NCBI GenBank assembly: GCA_913061315.1
Contig: CAJXUC010000016.1
Location: 1-60,614, forward strand
Direction: 5' to 3'
DNA: 60,614 bases
Origin: an uncultured Gammaproteobacteria bacterium
GTDB taxonomy: Bacteria; Pseudomonadota; Gammaproteobacteria; GCA-001735895
In this document: positions 1-7,261 of the stretch, in pieces
How the letters are laid out: every line of letters starts with the position of its first letter
Numbering within the stretch: position 1 is the first letter of the stretch
The notes under the pieces: generated by a model
What the model was told of the DNA's origin: nothing
What the model saw: the letters and a program-made list of their open reading frames with translations, nothing else
Databases searched by the model: none
Made by a program: the position numbers and the translations under genes

Positions 1-1
1 C

Positions 2-547
2 AATACTTATGGCATCTACGCCCAGCGTTACGAAGGCGCCAGTCAGACCGTCGATTTAAATCTAGTGGTACAAGACGACGTCGACACAGTGGCTCCAGGG
101 GGGTCGTTTGTTTATTCGCTCATTACCACCAACAACGGCACAGGAACCGCGATGGACGTGAGCCTCTCAGAGCCGATACCCACGGGTTTAACTTACGTCT
201 CTGATGATGCTGCTTCGGTCGGTTGGGGTTGTGCTCTAACGGGTGCCACAGTCAACTGCAGCAAACCCTTTATGACCGTGGGTGAGACGAATACTATTCA
301 AGTTTCCGTCAAAGCCGATGCCGATGCCAGTGGCACACTCAGTAACATTGTTACCGTCGAGGCCGCCCAAACAGACGCCAATACAGTCGACAATAGGGAT
401 ACTGAAACCACCGTGATTGCTGATACTGGTACTGGTACTGGTACTGGTACTGGTACTGGTACTGCTGCTGGCGGTGGCGGTTCCTTCAGTCTGACACCGT
501 TATTACTCCTGTTGCCCTTGTGGATCAGGCGTCGATGGTTGGGCTAA
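2..547 (+). CDS. C-terminal part of a DUF11-repeat surface protein with GlyGly-CTERM-like tail (5' end outside window)
   Basis: The frame is open from base 2, so the start lies upstream. The visible part holds a DUF11-type beta-sandwich repeat (asymmetric Asn-rich signature around TTNNGTGTAMDVSLSEPIP), which in this family occurs in secreted or surface proteins. It is followed by a Thr-Gly linker, a Gly-rich turn (AAGGGGS), a short Leu-rich membrane segment and an Arg cluster (IRRRW) before the stop. That tripartite end matches the GlyGly-CTERM signal that rhombosortase cleaves, so the protein is probably exported by the Sec route, anchored by its C terminus and then trimmed. Nothing downstream appears to be in an operon with it. 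The function of the missing N-terminal part is unknown. Confidence 0.8.
   Translation, partial: NTYGIYAQRYEGASQTVDLNLVVQDDVDTVAPGGSFVYSLITTNNGTGTAMDVSLSEPIPTGLTYVSDDAASVGWGCALTGATVNCSKPFMTVGETNTIQVSVKADADASGTLSNIVTVEAAQTDANTVDNRDTETTVIADTGTGTGTGTGTGTAAGGGGSFSLTPLLLLLPLWIRRRWLG
425..463 (+). repeat. Hexanucleotide tandem repeat ACTGGT (six full copies plus ACT)
   Basis: Six perfect ACTGGT units followed by ACT encode the Thr-Gly linker of the surface protein. Because the unit is six bases, copy-number change would lengthen or shorten the linker without a frameshift. Confidence 0.9.
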
Positions 548-740
548 TAATTTGATCAGTGGTGTTTTTGGTTGCCTTTGGGTTTACTAAGGGTAACCGT
601 GACATGACAGAGAACTTACTTGAAGTAAAAGTTGCGTTCTTATTAGTAAACTAATGATAGCCTTGCAGAGTGCAGAGGCTCAGAAGTTAGTCTGTGAATG
701 TGTGGCTAAGTATTACAGGTTGTTGATTTAAGGCTTATTT

Positions 741-953
741 TCAAGCGTCGACAATAGTGACTCTGATGCCTTCAGGTTCAGCCATATTAATATCTTCAAC
801 AGGCCGTAGTTTTGCCGCACAATATCCAGCAAGTTCTTTATAGATTGAAGCTGCAAGTGTGAGATCGTTATTTGCTTGCGCTTGTTTGGCAACAGTCGCC
901 AATGCTTCGATAGGATCGCAGTCTAATTCTTCTGATTGCTCGGCCACTTTCAA
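741..953 (-). CDS. Small hypothetical protein, 70 aa
   Basis: A 70-residue acidic reading frame with no signal peptide or membrane segment. The middle part (DPIEALATVAKQAQANNDL, then YKELAGYCAAKLRPVE) has the pattern seen near the N terminus of some phage terminase small subunits and phage-linked small proteins: a helix, a variable loop, then an AA-x-L/Y-x-x-P motif. I see no other phage gene nearby, so this is a weak resemblance. It stands alone, reading away from the DUF11 gene. No Shine-Dalgarno sequence is evident before the ATG. It could be a remnant or not a gene at all. Confidence 0.4.
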   Translation of the reverse strand: MKVAEQSEELDCDPIEALATVAKQAQANNDLTLAASIYKELAGYCAAKLRPVEDINMAEPEGIRVTIVDA

Positions 954-1186
954 ACTTTTTTTGTTGCGTGTTCCGGCAACTCTACCGCCATGCTTTTTTT
1001 CGTGTTGCCATTTTTATTAATTCCTACATTAGCTTTTGGTTTGTTTTTGTTCAGAGATTCATATTTAAAACTTATTTTAATTAAAATCCAACCAGTGTTT
1101 TATATTGACTACTTTGTTTGATTAAGATTGAGAAAGATGGAATAAGTTTGAAAAGAATTGAATAACATTGAAGGGTACGAATATAA

Positions 1187-1399
1187 GCACTATCCGTTCA
1201 AACCTTTGGTTTTACAGAAATGTCCCAGCCATTGATTGGCTGGTTGTTGGATAAAAATTGGGACGGCCGATTAGTAGAAGGAGTCAGAGTTTATTCTGAA
1301 CAAGCTTTTACGATCGCATTCACCCGCCTGTTAGTGGTGACATCATTCGCTTTCATTGGCACCTTTTTTTACAGGAAACCTTCGGTAAGCAGCAGATAA
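1187..1399 (+). pseudogene. C-terminal remnant of a major facilitator superfamily transporter
   Basis: An open frame ending in TAA at 1397-1399 encodes a typical MFS C terminus. It has a PLIGWLLDKNWDG segment, a VRVYS stretch, then a hydrophobic last helix and a basic tail. Similarity to the family begins before the only ATG (1220), since the codons from 1187 also read like MFS sequence, and a stop lies just upstream. The N-terminal eleven helices are therefore missing and this is a 5'-truncated relic, not a 59-aa gene. It sits beside the Rieske oxygenase cluster, so it may once have been that pathway's uptake permease. The surrounding bases 954-1186 and 1400-1493 hold nothing else I recognise. 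Confidence 0.6.
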
Positions 1400-1493
1400 A
1401 TTGAACCCATCGGAGAATACCCTTAGTAATTAAAACCTGGGTAACATTTATTAGAAACCTGCGACTAACCTGTTTATTTAGTCGTTTAAAAAG

Positions 1494-1910
1494 CTAAGCC
1501 AAGGTTGGTTCGTTCAATTCAAATACATAACCATTGGGATCTTTAAAAAATGCAATGACTCTTGTGCCTGCATTCATTGGGCCAGGTTCTCTAATAAATT
1601 CAACACCTTCTGATTTCAAATATTCAGCTGTTTTATAAACGTCTGATACTTTCAGCGCAAAATGTCCCCAAGAATTACCCATGTCATAAGGCTCTTTTTG
1701 GTCCCAGTTATAAGTCATTTCTATTGATGTTCCTTCATCCTCTCCTTGATAACCAACAAAGGTATTGGTGAATTGACCATCGGGATATTCGGTTTGACGT
1801 AGGATATCCATACCGAGTATTCGAGTATAAAAATCCATGGTTTTTTCTTGATCAAACACTCGGATCATCGTATGGTCAAGACGAAAGTCTGGTTTTTTAA
1901 TCTGAGTCAT
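1494..1910 (-). CDS. gloA: Glyoxalase I (lactoylglutathione lyase), VOC family
   Basis: This 138-residue protein is close in length and sequence pattern to E. coli GloA, which converts the hemithioacetal of methylglyoxal and glutathione to S-lactoylglutathione in the cytoplasm. The two beta-alpha-beta-beta-beta modules carry the four expected metal ligands: His13, Glu64 (IEMTYNW), His83 (WGHFAL) and Glu131 (YVFELNE). It lies 26 bases downstream of the Rieske oxygenase on the same strand and is probably co-transcribed with it. That context suggests it handles a reactive aldehyde made by the pathway, or that it is a VOC relative acting on a pathway intermediate. The fold and metal site are seen in the sequence; the substrate is inferred. 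Confidence 0.8.
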   Translation of the reverse strand: MTQIKKPDFRLDHTMIRVFDQEKTMDFYTRILGMDILRQTEYPDGQFTNTFVGYQGEDEGTSIEMTYNWDQKEPYDMGNSWGHFALKVSDVYKTAEYLKSEGVEFIREPGPMNAGTRVIAFFKDPNGYVFELNEPTLA

Positions 1911-1936
1911 TTTGTTCTCTCTGTATTATTGATTGA

Positions 1937-3061
1937 CTATTTTATCAACCCTGGACGGATTGCGTTTGCCACTAACTCTTGAAATTTTCGGACGCTAATT
2001 TCCCAATAGGGAGACAACACGCCACCTGAAGCGGCTAGGTGGGATTGACGCCCTATCTGTAAGCGTTCGCCCATCTCATGATCTTCAAGATGCACACTAT
2101 GCCATAAATTTTTTAGGTCCTGAATCTGCTGAGCACTGTATTTAGAATTTTTGTGAATATAAATCACTCTAAATTGACGAGTCGTACCCGCATTCATCGG
2201 AATGTTTAAATGAACTCCTAGCTGATCGGGTTGATAGGTACCCATCACAAAGTTTGGAAATAATGTCAGATATTGCGACGTAACGCCCAGAGTGCCTTCC
2301 CCTGCGTTAGCAACTTGCTCTTCAGATAGGTCGACCGCGCTACCGAGGCAATTACCTTCTACAACGGCATAATGATCTTCGAGTGGTTGACTAGTTGTGG
2401 TTTTATGGACGAACTGCACATGGTATGGCTCTATAAAATTTTCCATTAACAGTTTCCAATTACAGGCTACTTCACCAAACTCAATCATGGCGACAGGTTG
2501 GTACTGAGTCACATCGTTATCACCCATCATAGTCTTGAGGGGTTTTAGGAAATCTTCGATCGGTCCAGCATTTGAATCAAAATTAATAAAAATCCAGTCA
2601 TGCCAAACCTCACAATCAATGGGTAGTAAACCATTTTCCTTTAGATTAAAACCTTCGCAGAGTTGTTTTGCTTCGCCACCAAAGAAGGGGGTGTTTTTAA
2701 GGTTGCCATCAAGATCGTAACTCCAGCTATGGTAAGGGCAGCGAAGCATGCGGCCACAGTTTGAAGTCTTTGCTACTAGTTGAAGGTTTCGATGTCGGCA
2801 AACATTATGAAAGGCTTTGATCTCATTGTTTTCACTTCGAATTAAAAAAATAGGCTGTCCAGCAATGGTTAGTGGATGAACATCACCCACTTTTGAAATT
2901 TGATGGGCGAATCCAGAAAATGTCCATGATTTGGCAAACAAATATTCATCTTCTAACTGCTTGAACGTATCACTAACATAGGCTGTACCCGGCAGCCCGT
3001 GTTTGGGTACGTTGTCTCTATCAAACTCGTCCAGTAACGCTGTGTTTAAAATTTGATTCAT
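1937..3061 (-). CDS. Rieske non-heme iron oxygenase, alpha subunit (CntA/GbcA-like)
   Basis: This is a 374-residue ring-hydroxylating-type oxygenase alpha subunit. The N-terminal Rieske domain has Cys88-x-His90 and Cys108-x2-His111 (CRHR and CPYH) for the 2Fe-2S cluster. The catalytic domain has His214 and His219 (EPYHVQFVH), with Asp327 (EDHEMGERLQ) as the likely third iron ligand. The residue that bridges electrons from the Rieske centre is Glu211, at the spacing where most family members have Asp. Glu here is a known feature of carnitine oxygenase CntA and relatives that attack quaternary or secondary amines. No beta subunit, ferredoxin or reductase gene is nearby, so reducing power must come from elsewhere. 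The gene is divergent from the Lrp regulator and upstream of gloA. The substrate is unknown. Confidence 0.85.
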   Translation of the reverse strand: MNQILNTALLDEFDRDNVPKHGLPGTAYVSDTFKQLEDEYLFAKSWTFSGFAHQISKVGDVHPLTIAGQPIFLIRSENNEIKAFHNVCRHRNLQLVAKTSNCGRMLRCPYHSWSYDLDGNLKNTPFFGGEAKQLCEGFNLKENGLLPIDCEVWHDWIFINFDSNAGPIEDFLKPLKTMMGDNDVTQYQPVAMIEFGEVACNWKLLMENFIEPYHVQFVHKTTTSQPLEDHYAVVEGNCLGSAVDLSEEQVANAGEGTLGVTSQYLTLFPNFVMGTYQPDQLGVHLNIPMNAGTTRQFRVIYIHKNSKYSAQQIQDLKNLWHSVHLEDHEMGERLQIGRQSHLAASGGVLSPYWEISVRKFQELVANAIRPGLIK

Positions 3062-3190
3062 GGCCTAGAAACCTCACTATTTTGCCGTAAGTGCTAATAT
3101 TTGTGCAATTTATTCCATAATACGTAAAAAATATACATTTAAATTACGATATAAGTAATTAAATTCTTGATTAATGCGTAATGCATATTT
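3062..3190. promoter_or_regulatory. AT-rich divergent control region with imperfect dyad
   Basis: This is the spacer between the minus-strand oxygenase and the plus-strand Lrp-type gene. It is very AT-rich and contains inverted half-sites CGTAA (3123-3127) and TTACG (3144-3148) centred about two helical turns apart, the kind of arrangement Lrp/AsnC octamers bind. I could not pick a convincing sigma70 promoter. Confidence 0.35.
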
Positions 3191-3778
3191 ATGCTTGAAG
3201 TTAATTTATTCAAATTGATGACAGGATTAATAATTGATATGGCTCGTGGTATCAGAGTAGTAGAACCGCTAGATGAATCAGAGTCTATGGCAGATAACTC
3301 AGGTGTAGTGGGTGATTTTTTCAGTGATGATAAGTTAAATCGTGAAATAGTTGCCATGCTTCAATTAGATGGGCGTAGGGCATTTTCAGAGATAGCCAAA
3401 AGTCTATCGGTCTCTGAAGGTACGATTCGCAATCGTGTCAACAGCATGAAACAGGCTGGTATGTTACGTATTGTTGCAATTGCTGATCCAGTTGCAGCAG
3501 AATACAAGAGCGATGCAATGCTTGGTATTAAGGTGGCTTCTGGACATACCGTGCAGGCCCTATCAGAACGGCTGGCGGCTTCTCTTGATGTGATCTACAT
3601 ACTCTGGGTGAGCGGGCGTTATGACTTATTGGTTGAAGTTGTTAGTAATGATAGAAATGGATTCCTTTCTTTTTTGGATAAAGAAATAAATGGGCATCTA
3701 GATATTGCTTCGAGTGAAACTATGTCTGGACTTAAAAATTTCAAAAATCAGTTCCTCTTAAAGAAGTATTGGAGCTGA
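3191..3778 (+). CDS. Lrp/AsnC-family transcriptional regulator
   Basis: The winged helix-turn-helix spans about residues 46-95 (LNREIVAMLQLDGRRAFSEI, then VSEGTIRNRVNSM). It is followed by an alpha/beta RAM effector domain (about 100-190) that in this family binds amino acids or small amines and drives oligomerisation. As given, the frame is 195 residues, longer than usual. Starting at Met33 (3287) would give the typical 163 residues, and Met17 (3239) is also possible; no start has a clear Shine-Dalgarno. It sits between the divergent oxygenase and the ligase gene, 68 bases ahead of the latter, so it most likely senses the pathway's substrate and controls both directions. Confidence 0.85.
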   Translation: MLEVNLFKLMTGLIIDMARGIRVVEPLDESESMADNSGVVGDFFSDDKLNREIVAMLQLDGRRAFSEIAKSLSVSEGTIRNRVNSMKQAGMLRIVAIADPVAAEYKSDAMLGIKVASGHTVQALSERLAASLDVIYILWVSGRYDLLVEVVSNDRNGFLSFLDKEINGHLDIASSETMSGLKNFKNQFLLKKYWS

Positions 3779-3846
3779 AAATATAACCTTCTGTAATAAT
3801 TTTGGGTTAGTTTTTTACCACATAAAAAAAGTAATAGGAGAACGAT

Positions 3847-5262
3847 ATGACAGTTTATGTAGAAACCTTCGCAGAAGCCTTACCCTCAGCAGAGCGTGTT
3901 GCTGAAGTCCGTAAAGAGCTGGAAAATGCCGGCGTTGAATATGTACTTTCGAGCTGGATAGATTTATTTGGACTTCCAAAAACTAAGCCAGTACCAATGA
4001 GTGATTTTGAACAGTTGTGCATGGGTAAAGGACCTCAGTTTGCAGTCCACTCTATTTCATTTGTACCTGAGCTATCACCAGCCGATTCAGATCAGGTAAT
4101 GGTACCGGATTTAGATGCGGTTTATATTTGTCCGTGGGATAAATCCATGGCAATTATTTTTGCCGACCTGTTTTGGGAAGACAAACCTTATAACGTTTGT
4201 CCACGTCAGGCTCTAAAGCGCCAAATTCGTGATGCTAAAGAGGCTGGTTTTGTTGGATATGCTGGCATTGAGCCCGAATTCATTGCGATGCGTTTTAATG
4301 ATGAAGGGCAGCCAGTTAAAGCCTTTGATAATGACCCTGAAAAAGGCTTGCGCTCTCGTCGTCAGGCTTTTGGTTATGATGTTGAGCAATCAATTGACTC
4401 GATGCCATTTCTTAAAGATATGATTGATATTCTAGAAGATATGGGTTGGAACATGCATGACGTAGTGTGCGAAGGTGGTTACTCACAATTCGAATTGGAT
4501 TTCCATTACACTGATTTATTAGAAATGGCTGATCGCTATACCTTCCTGCGCATTTTATTAAAAGAAGTCGCAAAGGAACACGACATGTTCATTACTTTTA
4601 TGCCAAAGCCAACCAGTGGTGATTGGCGCTCGGGCGCCCATATTAACTTGTCTCTTCAAAAAGCAGATAAGCCAGGTGTCAATATATTTGGCAATGAAAC
4701 AGATGGTTGGAGCGACGAGTCACGTTGGGCTGTTGGTGGTTTAATTGAACACTCGGAAGCCATTACAGCAATAGCTTGTCCAATTGTTAACTCTTATAAC
4801 GGTCTAGTGCCGCGCGTCGGAGGCTTCGAAGGGGGGACCGTTACTTGGGCACCAACCAACATTACTTACGGCTTCAATAATCGTGCTGCGCAGTTCCGTC
4901 TGCCACAAAGTCGGTATTGTATTGAAAATCGTGCGGCAGATATGTGCATGAATATTTATCTTGGACTAGGCATGTCAATTGGCGGCGCTGTTGAAGGCAT
5001 CCAGAATAAGATGGAGCCAGGCGAACCTTGTAACCTTAATCTGTATGACATGACAGATGCAGAGTTTGAAGCAGCTGGGATTAAAAGGTTACCACGTAAT
5101 TTGATGATTGCCCTTGAAGCATTGCGTAACGATGAGTTAGCTAAGCAGGTCATGGGGCCAGTGATGTTACGATCCTATTTAGCCTACAAGGACGATGAGT
5201 GGGAACGTTATCACCAAACGGTGACCGACTGGGAAGTAACAGAATACCTACGACTCTTTTAA
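3847..5262 (+). CDS. Glutamine-synthetase-like ligase (GlnT / gamma-glutamylmethylamide synthetase type)
   Basis: A 471-residue member of the glutamine synthetase superfamily, starting at an ATG with AGGAGA five bases upstream. The N-terminal beta-grasp domain (about 30-115) leads into the catalytic barrel with metal ligands in GIEPEF (Glu142, Glu144), a SGAHINLS motif (His265) and an Arg-containing ENRAADMCMN segment. The WEDKPYNVCPRQALKR stretch and overall layout match the GlnT/GmaS/PuuA side of the family, whose members use ATP to join glutamate to ammonia or to an alkyl amine. The adjacent oxygenase suggests the amine role over nitrogen assimilation, as for the GS-like enzyme of aniline pathways. 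The exact amine is not deducible. Its stop overlaps a possible downstream ATG (TAATG). Confidence 0.85.
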   Translation: MTVYVETFAEALPSAERVAEVRKELENAGVEYVLSSWIDLFGLPKTKPVPMSDFEQLCMGKGPQFAVHSISFVPELSPADSDQVMVPDLDAVYICPWDKSMAIIFADLFWEDKPYNVCPRQALKRQIRDAKEAGFVGYAGIEPEFIAMRFNDEGQPVKAFDNDPEKGLRSRRQAFGYDVEQSIDSMPFLKDMIDILEDMGWNMHDVVCEGGYSQFELDFHYTDLLEMADRYTFLRILLKEVAKEHDMFITFMPKPTSGDWRSGAHINLSLQKADKPGVNIFGNETDGWSDESRWAVGGLIEHSEAITAIACPIVNSYNGLVPRVGGFEGGTVTWAPTNITYGFNNRAAQFRLPQSRYCIENRAADMCMNIYLGLGMSIGGAVEGIQNKMEPGEPCNLNLYDMTDAEFEAAGIKRLPRNLMIALEALRNDELAKQVMGPVMLRSYLAYKDDEWERYHQTVTDWEVTEYLRLF

Positions 5263-5268
5263 TGGCAA

Positions 5269-5295
5269 GAGGAGGAGGTATTGAACCTCTTCCTC
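5269..5295 (+). promoter_or_regulatory. Intercistronic hairpin enclosing a Shine-Dalgarno-like tract
   Basis: Arms GAGGAGGAGGT (5269-5279) and ACCTCTTCCTC (5285-5295) pair over 11 positions with one G-U and a 5-base loop. The left arm holds the only strong ribosome-binding sequence between the ligase and the hydrolase. No T-tract follows, so it is not an intrinsic terminator. Confidence 0.6.
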
Positions 5296-5318
5296 GCTCA
5301 ATTCGGTTTGAAAATAAA

Positions 5319-6326
5319 ATGACAAGCGTCCTAACATATGAAATCCCTGATTTTGAGCTTCAGTCAGGCAGTGTTTTACCCTGTGCTCGATTGGTTTATA
5401 AAACATACGGCGAGTTGAATGCTGCAAAAGATAATGTTGTAGTTTTACCCACTTTTTATACAGGCAATCACCAGCGTAACGAGGGTTTCTTTGGTGCAAA
5501 TCGAGCTTTAAACCCAACGACGCATTTCATCATTTCAGTCAATATGTTTGGCAATGGTATTTCCTCGTCACCAAGTAATACTCCCGAACCCTTTAATGCG
5601 AGTAGTTTCCCTACCATTACGCTATTTGATAATGTTCGAGCGCAGCATATGTTACTTACGAAACTATTGGGGGTGACTGAAGTTAAGTTAGTCGTTGGCT
5701 GGTCAATGGCCGGTTGCCAAGCTTTTCAATGGGCCGCTCAGTACCCGAATATGGTAAAAGCCATCTTACCTTTTTGCGCCTCTTCAAAGACATCTGAGCA
5801 TAATATTGTATTTCTTAAAGGCGTCAAAGCGAGTCTTCAGGCAGATGCTGTTTTTGATGACGGTAATTACCAAACACCGCCAACAAAAGGCTTGAAAGCA
5901 TTTGGTCGAAATTATGCTGGCTGGGCTTTTTCACAAACTTTTTATCGAAAAAAAATGTACCGATTGAAAGGTTTTGATAGCGCTGAGGCTTTATTGCAAG
6001 ATTGGGAGCAAGATCACCTTGATTGGGATGCCAATGATTTACTTTGTAAGTTAAAGACTTGGGCGCTAGGCGATATTAGTGCACAGTCAGCCTACGATGG
6101 TGACTTTTTAAAAGCACTTAAAGCTATAAAGGCAAGAACAATCATTATTGCTTGTGATGACGATATGTACTTTCGAGTTGAAGATAACGAAATTGAAGCC
6201 GCACAAATCATCAATGCAGAACTTCGTGTTTATTCATCACCATGGGGGCATTGTGTTGCTTCACCTGGCAATGATCCTGACTTTGAAAAGTTTCTAGATG
6301 AATCGATTTCAGAGCTATTATCCTAA
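5319..6326 (+). CDS. Alpha/beta hydrolase of the homoserine O-acetyltransferase (MetX-like) family
   Basis: From ATG 5319 the protein has 335 residues. It shows the MetX-like fold: an N-terminal sheet (LVYKTYGELNAAKDNVVVLP), a nucleophile elbow GWSMAG with Ser129, and a C-terminal acid and histidine (Asp280-282 region and His311 in SPWGHCVASPG). True MetX has GGSMGG at the elbow and Arg-rich substrate loops that I do not see, so this is more likely a relative that acts as an amidase, esterase or acyltransferase. In context it could hydrolyse or transfer the glutamyl or acyl group of a pathway intermediate. An upstream ATG at 5262 overlaps the ligase stop and would add 19 residues. I prefer 5319 because family similarity begins there. 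Confidence 0.75.
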   Translation: MTSVLTYEIPDFELQSGSVLPCARLVYKTYGELNAAKDNVVVLPTFYTGNHQRNEGFFGANRALNPTTHFIISVNMFGNGISSSPSNTPEPFNASSFPTITLFDNVRAQHMLLTKLLGVTEVKLVVGWSMAGCQAFQWAAQYPNMVKAILPFCASSKTSEHNIVFLKGVKASLQADAVFDDGNYQTPPTKGLKAFGRNYAGWAFSQTFYRKKMYRLKGFDSAEALLQDWEQDHLDWDANDLLCKLKTWALGDISAQSAYDGDFLKALKAIKARTIIIACDDDMYFRVEDNEIEAAQIINAELRVYSSPWGHCVASPGNDPDFEKFLDESISELLS

Positions 6327-6367
6327 CTAAATTATTCCTTTAATTTCACCAACTGGAGAGTATGACA

Positions 6368-6772
6368 ATGACAGCACCAAGCGTATATAGAATCGCCGAT
6401 ATTCAGGATCGTATTGATAACCTGCCAGAGAATGGAACTTTCATTAAACCATTCGTTACTATTGAAACTAGTACTAGTATGTGTGGTGGCATTAATGCAC
6501 TGAACAAAATTTCGGTGCCATGGGACTTAACCTGTGATGAATTAATTTACTGTCTTCAAGGTACATTCCGTTTGGTGGTTGAAGATATTGGTTATGAACT
6601 AAACCCTGGCGATATGATGTTTGTACCTAAAGATAACCATGTTGTTTATGAATGTGATGATAAATGCGTTATTTTTTATTCGGCTTATCCAGTTGACTGG
6701 AAACAGCAAGCTGGCATTACCCATGTTCCAGGTATCGATTCAGATGAAATGCCGACGCCCTATAAGGACTAA
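6368..6772 (+). CDS. Cupin-domain protein (EutQ-like)
   Basis: A single-domain cupin of 134 residues. The double-stranded beta-helix is marked by DELIYCLQGTFRLVVED and GYELNPGDMMFVPKDNHVVY. The second histidine position is kept, but the first motif lacks the usual HxH pair, so metal binding is uncertain. The pattern resembles the cupin EutQ of ethanolamine utilisation and related small catabolic cupins. Two in-frame ATGs exist at 6362 and 6368. GGAGAG at 6355-6360 is spaced correctly only for 6368. It is 41 bases after the hydrolase and surely in the same transcript. It may act as a lyase or isomerase, or bind a pathway intermediate. Confidence 0.75.
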   Translation: MTAPSVYRIADIQDRIDNLPENGTFIKPFVTIETSTSMCGGINALNKISVPWDLTCDELIYCLQGTFRLVVEDIGYELNPGDMMFVPKDNHVVYECDDKCVIFYSAYPVDWKQQAGITHVPGIDSDEMPTPYKD

Positions 6773-6781
6773 CAAAGACAA

Positions 6782-6806
6782 TACCCTCTCTGCGGAGGAG
6801 AGGGTA
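6782..6806 (+). promoter_or_regulatory. Intercistronic 9-bp hairpin
   Basis: Arms TACCCTCTC (6782-6790) and GAGAGGGTA (6798-6806) pair perfectly around a 7-base loop between the cupin and the next gene. There is no T-tract. Plausible roles are mRNA stabilisation, processing or a repeated CCCTCTC-type element. Confidence 0.6.
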
Positions 6807-6823
6807 ATCTTGAGGCTTTTCCA

Positions 6824-7189
6824 TTGACGATTCAAAAAATAATTGATACCTATCTTGAAGGTTGGAAGTTAGGTGATGGCGAGCTTAGCCTTTCGGTTAC
6901 TGTCGATAGTTTTTACTATGATGATCCGAATAGGGGCCGTATTCAACGGCACGAGTTGGTTCAGTTTGTAGAAGATTTCAAGCGAGCAGCGGTAGAACTT
7001 GGTGCTAAAAAAAAGGCTAATCCATTTTTAATTTATAGTGATGTAGTGACTGACTATAATACCAGTCCAGTGACTGTCTGGTGTTGGTGGCAAGTCAACG
7101 GAACTGATTTTCAGGGCTGTGCCTTAGTTAAAGTTGGCGAAACGGGTGTTTTGCAAGAAAAGATCGCATACTTTTCGAAATTGCCCTAA
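6824..7189 (+). CDS. Small NTF2/SnoaL-like protein, TTG start
   Basis: A 121-residue cytoplasmic protein. The N-terminal helix (TIQKIIDTYLEGWKLGDGE), DxxFYYDDPN segment and later beta strands fit the cone-shaped NTF2/SnoaL fold, which supports isomerases, hydrolases and small dioxygenase beta subunits. No ATG is available. TTG 6824 has TGAGG (6811-6815) eight bases upstream and gives the full fold, so I take it as the start. It is the last gene of the catabolic cluster and could help the Rieske enzyme or rearrange its product. The fold assignment is a pattern judgement and no active-site residue is certain. Confidence 0.6.
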   Translation: MTIQKIIDTYLEGWKLGDGELSLSVTVDSFYYDDPNRGRIQRHELVQFVEDFKRAAVELGAKKKANPFLIYSDVVTDYNTSPVTVWCWWQVNGTDFQGCALVKVGETGVLQEKIAYFSKLP

Positions 7190-7261
7190 ACGATAGATTC
7201 AAAAGCTGTATTAGAAAAGTAGTAAAAGATTATGGCTTATCATCCGTACTCGATAAGTCCT

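Noticed and set aside
936..1121. Plus-strand 61-residue frame with a hydrophobic stretch
   Set aside because: It overlaps the start of the minus-strand small gene, arises from T-rich DNA and has no ribosome site or recognisable motif.
1225..1243. Hairpin CCAGCCA/TGGCTGG
   Set aside because: It lies within the MFS remnant coding sequence and has no T-tract; not a terminator.
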